64,000 nt of DNA from Thermohalobaculum sp039187815 (GTDB lineage Bacteria; Pseudomonadota; Alphaproteobacteria; Rhodobacterales; Rhodobacteraceae): contig JBCCZI010000003.1 in NCBI GenBank assembly GCA_039187815.1, forward strand, positions 42,270-106,269, read 5' to 3'. Every line of letters starts with the position of its first letter. Position 1 is the stretch's first letter. Below, piece by piece: positions 50,501 to 58,343 of this stretch. The notes beneath the pieces were generated by a model. It did not search any database. It was given only the letters and a program-made list of their open reading frames with translations, and was not told where the DNA came from. Both the position numbers and the translations under genes were made by a program.

Positions 50501-50882
50501 CTTTATGATCTCGGCCCATGCCTTCGACAAACAACGCCATGACGGGCCCGAGCGGCTGCACGACGCCTTTGTCACCAAACCGATTCGCGTCGACGATCTG
50601 CTGACGCGGATCGCCAGCGCGCTGGGGCTGATCTGGACCCATGACGCGGCCGGGCTCGCCCGCCCCCCGGCTGCGTTTGCGCGGCCGCCCGACGCTGATC
50701 TGGCCCCCTTGCGCCATGCGATCGACCGCCACCAGCCGGTGGCCTGCACCGCTGAGCTCGATGCGCTCGAAGGGCGTGATCCCACCTGGTCCCGCTTTGT
50801 CGAAGAGGCTCGCGGCCATCTAGCGAACTTCGATTTCGAGGCGCTGAAGACCCTGGCGGGCGACGCGGAGGCCACGCCATGA
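47517..50882 (+). CDS. Permease-fused hybrid sensor histidine kinase
   Basis: This 1121-residue protein has, in order: a transporter-like membrane domain of about 12 segments (residues 60-490) resembling purine-cytosine/NCS1 permeases; a cysteine-rich linker (about 499-540) with CNLCG, CCPF, CSLCC and CTDRC; two more membrane helices (about 565-630); a HisKA domain with SHELRTPLNAILGYAQ (His684); an HATPase with N-box NLLSNAVRYTD and GTGLGLT; and a receiver domain (about 920-1035, Asp970). It probably senses a substrate through the transporter domain. It is divergent from urtA and overlaps its response regulator by ATGA, so urea or amide sensing is likely. Confidence 0.85.
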   Translation: MRDTGPLLTHPARPQTSRRTYNQWVANETLEDFALRFTSRRARRWSAGRVANTALGSISFLALEAIGGAITLSYGFDNAVWAILVVGLILFLTGLPISYYAAKAGVDIDLLTRGAGFGYIGSTVTSLIYASFTFIFFALEAAILSLALQFCFGIPLEIGYLLNALIVIPLASHGFTRIGAFQQWTQPVWIGLQLLPFLFLLWSGSELTPWLEHEGRLAEAGLDLLPFALAAAVIFSLSAQIGEQVDFLRFLPEPTTPRERLHWWAALIAAGPGWAVLGTLKMLAGSFLAVLALEAGVIAQHAVEPTQMYFTAFSSALPWEGLAIAVTGIFVIVCQLKINVTNAYAGSIAWSNFFSRLTHSHPGRVVWLCFNVLIALMLMEFGVFGALENTLGLYAHVAVAWVGALVADLVINKPLGFSPAHIEFRRGYLYDINPVGAGAMGLSVIVSLACYLGVFGPLAEAMSCFVALGTSLVAAPLIAWATGGRYYLAREPAKVEGKAPCNLCGHRFDIEDMVCCPFHGGEICSLCCTLDAHCTDRCKPTDGAMTRLAAWLRARWPGRSRWLGPGQTSLFIGIFAGFLAIIGAGLLLIHQQLILTDPDGAAILERGFLMAFFMLSLVVGIATWLHVLAVESRVRALQEAEHQTTRLVDEIAAHQRTDAALQKAKEDAEAANEAKSRYVVGLSHELRTPLNAILGYAQLMEGDPTIPAHRQTGIGVIRRSAEHLGGLIEGLLDISRIEAGRLEVYRDLIRFPDCLDHIAAIFRMQAAEKGLSFETDFAPGLPQAVHGDEKRLRQILMNLLSNAVRYTDHGAVRFAVRFTSDIAVIEISDTGRGIPEPKRELIFRPFERIEDPTAPVPGTGLGLTITKLLCDMLGGELKLESAVGVGSTFTVRLRLPRAHADEKLAAPGSRRIRGYLGRRRQILVIDDNPEHRKLVADILSPLGFDLSFAETAEVVEAMLPDLTPDLILLDVAMPGTDGWTLLRRLREAHGVTAPVFMISAHAFDKQRHDGPERLHDAFVTKPIRVDDLLTRIASALGLIWTHDAAGLARPPAAFARPPDADLAPLRHAIDRHQPVACTAELDALEGRDPTWSRFVEEARGHLANFDFEALKTLAGDAEATP

Positions 50883-51790
50883 GCAGCTATCACGCCCAAC
50901 GCGACATCGTCCTGCTGGTCGATGACAGCCCCGAGACCCTCGGCATGTTGACCGAGACGCTGGAACAGGCCGGCCTGACGGTGGTGGTCGCCCGCGACGG
51001 GCTGTCGGCGCTGTCGCTGCTCGAGCGGGTGGATCCGGATGTGGTGCTGCTCGACGCCATCATGCCCGGGATCGACGGGTTCGAGACCTGCCGGCGGCTG
51101 AAAGAGGACCCGCGCTTTGCCGTGACGCCGGTGATCTTCATGACCGGCCTCAGCGAGAGCGCGGATGTGGTGCGCGGGCTCGAGGCGGGCGGCGTCGACT
51201 ATGTCACCAAGCCGGTGGACACCGATGCGCTGGTCGCGCGGATCTCGGTGCATGCGGCCAATGCGCGGGTGGTGGCCGAGGCGCGCACAGCGCTCGATGC
51301 CGCGGGGCGGGCGGTGCTGGCGCTCGACGATGCGGCCGATGTGCAATGGGCCTCGCCCCAGGCCGCGCAACTGGCCGAGCGGCTGATCGACCCCGAGACG
51401 CCCAGCCCCGATGCGCTGATCGACTGGCTTGGGCGCAACCGCACGCGGCCAGTCTCGGACATAGACCCGCTGCGCCTGGCCGATTGGGGCAAGCGCGGGC
51501 TCGAGGTCGCCTATCTCGCGCGCACGGCCAAAGGTGCGCATCTGGTGCGCATCAAGCCCGAGAGCGACGGGCCGCTGTCGGGCGGGATCGGCGAGCGCTT
51601 TGGCCTGACCCCGCGCGAGGCCGAGGTGCTGGCCTGGCTCGCCCGCGGCAAGTCGAACCGGGATATCGCGACGATCCTATCGCTCAGCCCCCGGACGGTG
51701 ACCAAGCATCTCGAGCAGATCTATGCCAAGCTCGGCGTCGACAACCGCACCTCGGCGGTGGCGATCGTGCTGACCAGCCGCGAGGGCTGA
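50879..51790 (+). CDS. LuxR-type response regulator
   Basis: The 303-residue protein has an N-terminal receiver domain (VLLVDDSPETLG, phosphate-accepting Asp59 in VVLLDAIMPG, KP at YVTKPVD), an unassigned middle part (about 125-230) and a C-terminal LuxR helix-turn-helix LTPREAEVLAWLARGKSNRDIATILSLS. Translation is coupled to the kinase gene. It is the natural candidate to bind the dyad at 47364 and control the urt-fmd operon. Confidence 0.9.
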   Translation: MSSYHAQRDIVLLVDDSPETLGMLTETLEQAGLTVVVARDGLSALSLLERVDPDVVLLDAIMPGIDGFETCRRLKEDPRFAVTPVIFMTGLSESADVVRGLEAGGVDYVTKPVDTDALVARISVHAANARVVAEARTALDAAGRAVLALDDAADVQWASPQAAQLAERLIDPETPSPDALIDWLGRNRTRPVSDIDPLRLADWGKRGLEVAYLARTAKGAHLVRIKPESDGPLSGGIGERFGLTPREAEVLAWLARGKSNRDIATILSLSPRTVTKHLEQIYAKLGVDNRTSAVAIVLTSREG

Positions 51791-51810
51791 GGCTCGGCCG
51801 GCATACCCCG

Positions 51811-52866
51811 TCAGCCTGCATGCCCCGCTGTGCTGGCCCGCGGCAGCAGACGCGCCGTCACGGTGACCTGGGTGTCGCGATCCGCCACCGCGTCCGCGTC
51901 CCCTCCATCCCCCGCCTCCCCGGCAAGGGCCTCCAAGATCACCCGGGCCGCCTCGACGCCGATTCGGTGCGCCTGGACATCGATGGTCGTGATCGCCGGC
52001 AGCGCGATCTCGGCCACGTCATAGGCGCCGAAGCCGGCGACGGCCAGGCGCTCGGGCACCGCAAGGCCGCGCCGCAGCGCCGCCGTCATGGCGCCAAAGG
52101 CCGAGAGATCCGAGACGCACATGACCGCCGTCGTGTCCGGCCAACGCGCCAGCAAGCGCTCCATGGCCGCGGCCCCTTGGTGCATGCTGATCGGCGGATC
52201 GAGATCGGCGACCAACCGGTCGCTGGCCAGCCCCGCATCGCGCAAGGCGCCCAGAAAGCCGCGCTGGCGGTCGGCTCCCCGGGTGTCGCGGGCGCCATTG
52301 CCGCCGATGAAGGCAATGCGCCTATGCCCGCGCTCGACCAGATGCCGCGCCATCCGCGCCGCCGCCTCGGCGTTCGAGAAGCCGACCACCCGGTCGATCG
52401 GCGCCGCGGGCTGGTCCCAGGTCTCGACCACCGGCACGCCCGCATTGGCCAGCAGCCGGCGGCAACGCGCGGTATGCGCACCGCCTGTGACCACGATCGC
52501 CTCGGGGCGGCGGCGCAGAAACGCCTCGACCAGCCGCTCCTCCTCGGCGAGATCATAATCCGTGTAGCCCAGCAACAGCTGCAGCCCGCTGTCGAGCAGA
52601 CCCTCGGTCAGCCCCCGCGCGGTGTCCGCAAAATTCGCGTTGTTGATCGAGGGGATGGTCATCGCAACAAAGCCCGAGCGGCGCGAGGCAAAGGCCGCCG
52701 CCGTCCCGTCGACCACATAGCCGAGCTCATCGGCCGCCGCGCGAATCCGCGCCCGGGTCTCGGCGCTGACGGCGGTGTTGGGCCTGAGCGCCCGGCTGAC
52801 CGTCATCGGAGACACGCCAGCCAGTTGCGCCACATCGGCCATCGTGGGTTTCTGTTGGCCAGGCAT
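51811..52866 (-). CDS. LacI-family regulator 1 (GntR-like)
   Basis: The 351-residue repressor has the LacI helix-turn-helix TMADVAQLAGVSPMTVSRAL and a sugar-binding core from about residue 60. It resembles gluconate-type GntR/IdnR regulators. ATG 52866 is preferred. A candidate operator (52889-52904) lies 23 bases upstream, so it probably controls itself. The same site type is found before three other promoters of the module. Confidence 0.88.
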   Translation of the reverse strand: MPGQQKPTMADVAQLAGVSPMTVSRALRPNTAVSAETRARIRAAADELGYVVDGTAAAFASRRSGFVAMTIPSINNANFADTARGLTEGLLDSGLQLLLGYTDYDLAEEERLVEAFLRRRPEAIVVTGGAHTARCRRLLANAGVPVVETWDQPAAPIDRVVGFSNAEAAARMARHLVERGHRRIAFIGGNGARDTRGADRQRGFLGALRDAGLASDRLVADLDPPISMHQGAAAMERLLARWPDTTAVMCVSDLSAFGAMTAALRRGLAVPERLAVAGFGAYDVAEIALPAITTIDVQAHRIGVEAARVILEALAGEAGDGGDADAVADRDTQVTVTARLLPRASTAGHAG

Positions 52867-52888
52867 TGGGGGGATGCGCCTCGGCAAA

Positions 52889-52904
52889 ATGTTACCGGTA
52901 TCAT
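52889..52904. promoter_or_regulatory. LacI-type operator 1 (before regulator 1)
   Basis: ATGTTACCGGTATCAT is a near-palindrome centred on CCGG. It shares GTTACCG with the sites at 54036, 60737 (reverse) and 62352. It lies directly upstream of the regulator 1 start. Confidence 0.6.
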
Positions 52905-52933
52905 TGCTAGGGCCGAGGCGGCGCCCCTGTCAA

Positions 52934-53956
52934 TCACGCCCGCAGGATCGCCCGCGTCGTGGCACCGGGTGCGAGCGCCACGGGCATGGCGAGACAGGGC
53001 TCGGGCCGCACGCCGCGAATCGCCGCCACCAGCAGGCGCGCAGCGGTCTTGCCCATCTGTTCGCGCGGGGTCTCGGAGGTCGTCAGCCGCCGCGGCAGCA
53101 CATCGTTGATGTTGAGCCCGTTGAAGCCCGCGACGCCGATATCGCCCGGCACCGAGAGCCCGGCCGCCTCACAGGCCATCAGCCCGCCAAAGGCGAGGTG
53201 GTCGTTCAAAAAATACAGAACATCGGGCCGCGGCGAGCGGGCCAGGGCGCGGCGCGCCCCGATATGGCCGGTCTCGAAGGAGGGCGGGCCGTCGACGCGC
53301 TGCTGGGCCAGCGCCACGCCGTGCTCGGCAAAGGCTTCGGCCAGCCCGGCGGCGCGCTTCTCGGCCCGCGGATCGCGCCCAGGGCGGATGCCGATATAGG
53401 CCGGGCGCCGATAGCCGAGGCCCGCCAGATGCCGCCCCATTGCCGCGCCCGCCGCCCGGTGGTCGATGCCGACGCAAAGATCGATCGGCCGCGGCGTCAC
53501 GTCCCAGATCTCGAGCACCGGGATCCCCGCGCTCTCGAGCCGGGCCCGCGCCTTGGGCGCATGGTCGACGCCCGAGAGCACCAGGGCCGCCGGCGACCAT
53601 TTGATCATGCGCTCGATCCAGGCGGCCTCGCGCGCGCGGCTGTAATCCGAGGTCTCGATGATGGTCTCGAGCCCCGCATGGGTCAGGGTCACCCGCATGC
53701 CCGAGATGATCTCGGCAAAGACCGCGTCGAACAGGGTCGGCACCGAGATGCAGACAAGGTTCGAGGTCGCGCGCGCCAGCGATCCGGCGAGCCGGCTGGG
53801 GGCATAGCCCATCTCGGCCGCCAGACGCGTGATGCGGGCGCGGGTCGCCTCCGAGACCCCCTCGACGCCCCGCAGCGCCCGGCTGACGGACATGATCGAG
53901 ACCCCCGCGGCCCGGGCCACATCCTCGATCCGAACCGTGCCCGGCTCCCGGCCCAT
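52934..53956 (-). CDS. LacI-family regulator 2
   Basis: The 340-residue repressor has the helix-turn-helix RIEDVARAAGVSIMSVSRAL and the hinge helix, then a ligand-binding core with VLYFLNDHLAFGGLMACE. Unlike regulator 1 it has its own operator form, a perfect 16-base palindrome at 53971. It is divergent from the ABC transporter operon, which may therefore answer to both regulators. Confidence 0.88.
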   Translation of the reverse strand: MGREPGTVRIEDVARAAGVSIMSVSRALRGVEGVSEATRARITRLAAEMGYAPSRLAGSLARATSNLVCISVPTLFDAVFAEIISGMRVTLTHAGLETIIETSDYSRAREAAWIERMIKWSPAALVLSGVDHAPKARARLESAGIPVLEIWDVTPRPIDLCVGIDHRAAGAAMGRHLAGLGYRRPAYIGIRPGRDPRAEKRAAGLAEAFAEHGVALAQQRVDGPPSFETGHIGARRALARSPRPDVLYFLNDHLAFGGLMACEAAGLSVPGDIGVAGFNGLNINDVLPRRLTTSETPREQMGKTAARLLVAAIRGVRPEPCLAMPVALAPGATTRAILRA

Positions 53957-53970
53957 CGCCGCCCCTCTCT

Positions 53971-53986
53971 ACGTTAGCGCTAACGT
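53971..53986. promoter_or_regulatory. LacI-type operator for regulator 2
   Basis: ACGTTAGCGCTAACGT is a perfect palindrome of the LacI/PurR class centred on a CpG-like GCGC core. It is 14 bases upstream of the regulator 2 start, in the divergent gap before the ABC transporter operon. Its sequence differs from the CCGA/CCGG-centred sites. Confidence 0.7.
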
Positions 53987-54035
53987 TCTTTTTCCGAGCA
54001 TCCCGCTTGCCTTGCAAGCGCATTTCCTGCGACGC

Positions 54036-54047
54036 GTTACCGATAAC
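54036..54047. promoter_or_regulatory. LacI-type operator before the ABC transporter operon
   Basis: GTTACCGATAAC (with A48) matches the core of the 62352 site. It lies 25 bases before the transporter ATPase ATG and about 50 bases from the regulator 2 palindrome, so two repressors could act on one promoter. Confidence 0.65.
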
Positions 54048-54072
54048 AAAAACATATCGGGAGGGCCCCAGC

Positions 54073-55155
54073 ATGCCCCGCATCATGCTGGACAAGGTCG
54101 AGAAGAGTTTCGGCCCGGTGCGCGTGCTGCATCCGCTCGAGCTCGACTTTGCCGACGGCGAGTTCACCGTGCTGGTGGGCCCGTCCGGCTGTGGCAAGTC
54201 CACGACGCTGCGAATCCTCGCCGGTCTCGAGACCGCGAGCGGCGGCGAGATCTATTTCGACGACACGCCGATCAGCCACCTCGAGCCCAAAGACCGCGAC
54301 ATCGCCATGGTGTTCCAGGATTATGCGCTCTATCCGCATATGAACATCGCGCGGAACATGTCCTTTGCGCTGCGCCTCCAGCGCACGCCGCGGGCCGAGA
54401 TCGACGCCAAGGTCAAGCGCGTCGCCGAGATGCTGAACATCGCCCATCTGCTGGCGCGCAAACCCGCCGAGCTTTCGGGCGGCCAGCGCCAGCGGGTCGC
54501 CATGGGCCGCGCCCTGGTGCGCGATGCCGGCACCTTCCTGTTCGACGAGCCGCTGTCGAACCTCGACGCCAAGCTGCGCGCGCGGATGCGCACCGAACTG
54601 GCCGAGATGCGCGACCGCATCGACAAAAACATGATCTATGTCACCCACGACCAGATCGAGGCGATGACCCTCGGCGACCGCATCGTGGTGATGGCCGATG
54701 GGGTGGTGCAGCAGCAGGGCACCCCGCAGGAGCTGTTCGAGCGCCCCGTCAACCGCTTTGTCGCGGGGTTCATCGGGACGCCGACCATGAACTTCCTCGA
54801 TGGCAGCCTCAGCGCCGCCGAGGACCGGCTCTGGGTCGAGGGCGACGGATACCGCCTGCCGCTGGCGCCCGAGTTGGCAGCGCGGCTTGGCAACGCGCCC
54901 GCGCGCCGGGTGGTGATGGGCATCCGCCCCTCGGCCTTCAGCCCCGACCCGGATGCCGGCGCGCCGATCGCGCTGACGCTGGTGGTCTCGGAATATCTCG
55001 GGACCCAGAGCGTGCTCGTCACCCGCTGCGGCGCCACCGAGGTGCAGGTCGAGATCGCCGGCGGCCCAAAGGCCAAGCCGGGCGAGACCATGACCTTTGC
55101 CGTGCCGCCGGACGCCATCCGCCTCTTCGACGCCGAGAGCGGCAAGACGCTCTGA
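54073..55155 (+). CDS. Sugar ABC transporter ATPase, UgpC/MalK type
   Basis: The 360-residue ATPase has Walker A GPSGCGKST, MVFQDYALYPHM, signature LSGGQRQRVAMGRA, FLFDEPLSNLD and switch His VTHDQ, with a C-terminal MalK-like regulatory region (about 235-360). It powers import of a sugar, polyol or sugar acid. ATG 54073 follows GGGAGGGCC. It is first in the operon, ahead of the binding protein, which is a less usual order. Confidence 0.91.
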   Translation: MPRIMLDKVEKSFGPVRVLHPLELDFADGEFTVLVGPSGCGKSTTLRILAGLETASGGEIYFDDTPISHLEPKDRDIAMVFQDYALYPHMNIARNMSFALRLQRTPRAEIDAKVKRVAEMLNIAHLLARKPAELSGGQRQRVAMGRALVRDAGTFLFDEPLSNLDAKLRARMRTELAEMRDRIDKNMIYVTHDQIEAMTLGDRIVVMADGVVQQQGTPQELFERPVNRFVAGFIGTPTMNFLDGSLSAAEDRLWVEGDGYRLPLAPELAARLGNAPARRVVMGIRPSAFSPDPDAGAPIALTLVVSEYLGTQSVLVTRCGATEVQVEIAGGPKAKPGETMTFAVPPDAIRLFDAESGKTL

Positions 55156-55181
55156 ACCACAACAAAACGGGAGGAACCCTC

Positions 55182-56507
55182 ATGCACCGATATCTCAAGA
55201 CCGCCGCCATGGCCGCCATGGGGCTGGCCATCGCCGGGGCCGCCGCCGCCAACCCCTATAAACCCTATGAGGGCACGACGCTGGTGGTGAACTTCCCCGC
55301 GCACCCCCACTACGACGCGGTGATGAAGGTGCTGCCCGAGTTCATCAAGGAGACCGGCATCGAGGTGGAGGTGGACCAGCTCCAATACCTCAAGATGCGC
55401 GAACGCCAGACCCTCGAGCTGACCAAGCGCGAGGGCGATTACGACCTGATCGCCTATGTGGTGTTCTCGAAGGCCGACTATGTCTTTGCCGACCAGCTCG
55501 AGAACCTCGCGCGCTATTTCATGAACCCCAAGCTGGCGGACCCGGCCTATGACGCGGCGGATCTGATCGACGGCTATGTGGAGAACATCGGCGTCGCGGG
55601 CGGCAAGAAGGGCTATCTGCCGGGCAAGACCGGCTCGCTCTTTGGTATCCCGTTCGGCTCCGAGACCTCGGTGCTCGGCTATCGCAAGGACATCTTCGAG
55701 AAGCACGGGCTCGCGGTGCCTGAGACCTATGACGAGATGCTGGATCTGGCCTGCAAGATCCCCGAGCTCGAGCCCGGCATGGGTGGCATGTCCTCGCGCG
55801 CGGCCTCGGGGCACCAGGCCTCCCACGCCTTCCTGTTGCATCTGGCGCCGCTCGGCGGGCGGGTGTTGGATGACAGCTGGCAGCCGATCGTGAACAACGC
55901 GGCCGGGGTCGAGGCGGCCAATGCCCTGAAGACCATCGTCGATTGCGGGCCCGAGGGCGCCTCGGGCTTTGCCTTTGGCGAGGCGCTGTCGAGCTTCCTG
56001 CAGGGCAAGACGGCCATGTATCTCGACACCACCGTGGTGGCGGGGCAGATCGACGATCCCTCGAAATCCAAGGTGGTCGGCAAGGTCGGCTGGGCGCTGC
56101 ACCCCATGGGCGTGCGCCGCGGCTCGCAGACCGGCGGCTTCGGCATCGGCATCCCGAAGAACGCCCAGAACAAAGAGGCCGCCTTCCTGCTGATGCAATG
56201 GCTGACCTCGAAGACGGGCGACAAGCTGGTGGCTTTGGCCGGCGGCAACCCCTCGCGCTTCTCGACCCATGCGGATGCGGAGGTGAACGCCAAGTTCCCG
56301 CACATGGCGACCTTTGGCGAGGCGCTGAAGCATGCCGACCCGGACTGGCGCCCGATCATCCCCGTCTGGGGCAAGATCAACGCCGATCTCGGCACGGCCC
56401 TCAGCAAGGTGCTGACCGAGGGGCTGGACCCGCAGGAGGCGTTGGACGGCGTGGCCGAGCGCGCCCGCACGACCCTGGACGAGGCCGGGTACTACACCTG
56501 GCAGTGA
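55182..56507 (+). CDS. Sugar ABC transporter substrate-binding protein
   Basis: The 441-residue periplasmic protein has a signal peptide (RYLKTAAMAAMGLAIAGAAAA). Its mature family-1 features include LVVNFPAHPHYDAVMKVLPEF, DYDLIAYVVFSKADYVF, GIPFGSETSVLGYRKDIFE and YLDTTVVAGQIDD. Ligand is unknown; the linked dehydrogenases suggest a polyol or hexonate. It ends with a short duplicated stretch, TTGGCAGTGACC followed by TTGGCGAGG, after the stop. Confidence 0.87.
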   Translation: MHRYLKTAAMAAMGLAIAGAAAANPYKPYEGTTLVVNFPAHPHYDAVMKVLPEFIKETGIEVEVDQLQYLKMRERQTLELTKREGDYDLIAYVVFSKADYVFADQLENLARYFMNPKLADPAYDAADLIDGYVENIGVAGGKKGYLPGKTGSLFGIPFGSETSVLGYRKDIFEKHGLAVPETYDEMLDLACKIPELEPGMGGMSSRAASGHQASHAFLLHLAPLGGRVLDDSWQPIVNNAAGVEAANALKTIVDCGPEGASGFAFGEALSSFLQGKTAMYLDTTVVAGQIDDPSKSKVVGKVGWALHPMGVRRGSQTGGFGIGIPKNAQNKEAAFLLMQWLTSKTGDKLVALAGGNPSRFSTHADAEVNAKFPHMATFGEALKHADPDWRPIIPVWGKINADLGTALSKVLTEGLDPQEALDGVAERARTTLDEAGYYTWQ

Positions 56508-56568
56508 CCTTGGCAGTGACCTTGGCGAGGCGGCGGGCCCAAGCGCCCGTAGCCCCCCGGAGCCCCGC

Positions 56569-57483
56569 ATGCTCAAGCAGCGCCTCAACCGGCTGACGCC
56601 CTATCTCTTCCTAGCCCCTGCGCTCGCGGTGCTGGCGGTGGGGCTGCTCTACCCGATCCTCTACATGGTCTATGCGAGTTTCCTCGACTGGAACCCCAGC
56701 CAGAGGATCGGCGAGGCGGACTGGCGCGGCTGGGGCAACTATGCCGGTCTCTGGGCCGATGAGGCCTTTGCCGAGAGCTTTTGGGTCACCATCAAATTCG
56801 CCGCCATCGTGGTGACCATCGAGATGGTGCTGGGCGTCGGCCTCGCCCTGTTGCTCGACCGCAAGCTGCGGGGCATGGCAGCGCTGCGCACGCTGTTCAT
56901 CCTGCCCATGATGATCGCGCCCATCGTGGTCGGCATGGTCTGGCGCTATATGTACCACCCCTCGGTCGGGATCGTGAACCGCACGCTGAGCGGCCTCGGG
57001 CTCGAGCCGATCCCCTGGACCTCCGATGGCGGCTGGGCCTTTGCCTCGGTGGTCATCGCCGATATATGGCAATGGACGCCGTTTATCTTCATCCTGGCGC
57101 TGGCGGCGCTGCAATCGCTGCCGCGCTCGGCGCTCGAGGCCGCGCGGATCGACGGCGCCACCCCCTGGCAGCAGATCTGGCACATCAAGCTGCCGCTGAT
57201 GATGCCGGTGCTGATCGTCACCTGCCTGCTCCGCCTGATCGACGCCTTCAAGGTGCTGGAGGTGATCCTGGTCATGACCAATGGCGGCCCCGGGCTCTCG
57301 ACCGAGATCCTGGCGCTGCGGATCTCGCGCACCGCCTCCGAGTTCCGCGAGCTCGGCGAGGCGGCGGCCATGTCGAACGTGCTGCTGATCCTGCTTCTGG
57401 TGCTGACGGTGGCGATGTTTCTCTACAACAAGGCGGTCGAGGCGCGGGCCGCGCGCCTGCGCGCCGCGGCGGAGGAGAGCTGA
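56569..57483 (+). CDS. Sugar ABC transporter permease, UgpA/MalF type
   Basis: The 304-residue permease has six membrane segments. Its EAA loop is ALEAARIDGATPWQQIWHIKLPL, and TPYLFLAPALAVLAVGLLYP is at the N-terminus. It pairs with the permease that overlaps its stop by one base (TGATG). Confidence 0.9.
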   Translation: MLKQRLNRLTPYLFLAPALAVLAVGLLYPILYMVYASFLDWNPSQRIGEADWRGWGNYAGLWADEAFAESFWVTIKFAAIVVTIEMVLGVGLALLLDRKLRGMAALRTLFILPMMIAPIVVGMVWRYMYHPSVGIVNRTLSGLGLEPIPWTSDGGWAFASVVIADIWQWTPFIFILALAALQSLPRSALEAARIDGATPWQQIWHIKLPLMMPVLIVTCLLRLIDAFKVLEVILVMTNGGPGLSTEILALRISRTASEFRELGEAAAMSNVLLILLLVLTVAMFLYNKAVEARAARLRAAAEES

Positions 57484-58343
57484 TGCAGGCCCGTCCCAAC
57501 CCCGCCTTCTATGCGCTGATCGCCTGCCTGGTGCTGATGTCGGCCGGGCCCATCGCGCTGATGCTGGTGACCTCGCTCAAGCTCAATGTCGACATCATGG
57601 ACGACGCCTCGAGCCTGCTGTTCATGCCGACGCTGCGCAATTACGAGACCGTGCTCTGCAACGCGCTGTGGTACGAGCCCGCGCATGTGGAGTATTGCGA
57701 CAAGACCTTTGGGCGGGCGCTCGGCAACTCGCTGATCGTCGCGATCCTCTCGACCGTGCTGACCTTGGTGATCGGGACCATGGCGGCCTATGCCATCGTG
57801 CGATTCCGGTTCATGGGGCGCGGGGCGGTGAACCTGACGACGCTGATGATGCGCATGGTGCCGCCCGCGGTGCTGCTGGTGCCGGTCTTTGGCATCTGGA
57901 CGTTCCAATACGCCCTCGACGGCACCTATACGGGCATCATCCTGGTCTATGTGGCGATGAACCTGCCCTTTGTGATCTGGATTTTGCAGAGCTTCATCGT
58001 CCAAGTGCCGATCCAGCTGGAGGAAGCCGCCAAGATGGACGGCGCTGGGCCCTTCCAGATCTTCTTCCTGATCGTGCTGCCGGTGATCAAGCCGGGGCTG
58101 GCGGCGGCCTCGATCTTCACCTTCCGCATCGCCTGGAACGAGTTCCTGCTGGCCAATGCGCTCTCGGACCGGGGCACCCGCACGGTGCCGGTGACCATCG
58201 TCAACAGCCTCACCGAGCACGACATCGACTGGGGGGTGATCATGGCGACGGGGACGCTGCTGGCGATCCCGCCGATCCTGTTCACCTTCATTGCGTCCAA
58301 GCAGATCATCACTGGCATGACCGCGGGGGCGGTCAAGGGGTGA
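57483..58343 (+). CDS. Sugar ABC transporter permease, UgpE/MalG type
   Basis: The 286-residue permease has six membrane segments, with EAA loop QLEEAAKMDGAGPFQIFFLIVLPV, and ends in the family-typical helix TLLAIPPILFTFIASKQI plus a short tail TGMTAGAVKG. A periplasmic loop with two cysteines (VLCNALWYEPAHVEYCD) is unusual. It overlaps the next gene by GTGA. Confidence 0.9.
   Translation: MQARPNPAFYALIACLVLMSAGPIALMLVTSLKLNVDIMDDASSLLFMPTLRNYETVLCNALWYEPAHVEYCDKTFGRALGNSLIVAILSTVLTLVIGTMAAYAIVRFRFMGRGAVNLTTLMMRMVPPAVLLVPVFGIWTFQYALDGTYTGIILVYVAMNLPFVIWILQSFIVQVPIQLEEAAKMDGAGPFQIFFLIVLPVIKPGLAAASIFTFRIAWNEFLLANALSDRGTRTVPVTIVNSLTEHDIDWGVIMATGTLLAIPPILFTFIASKQIITGMTAGAVKG

Noticed and set aside
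47790..50819. A 1009-residue open frame on the minus strand opposite the sensor kinase
   Set aside because: It mirrors the codon pattern of the GC-rich kinase gene and its product is low-complexity Gln/Arg/His-rich; no domain is visible.
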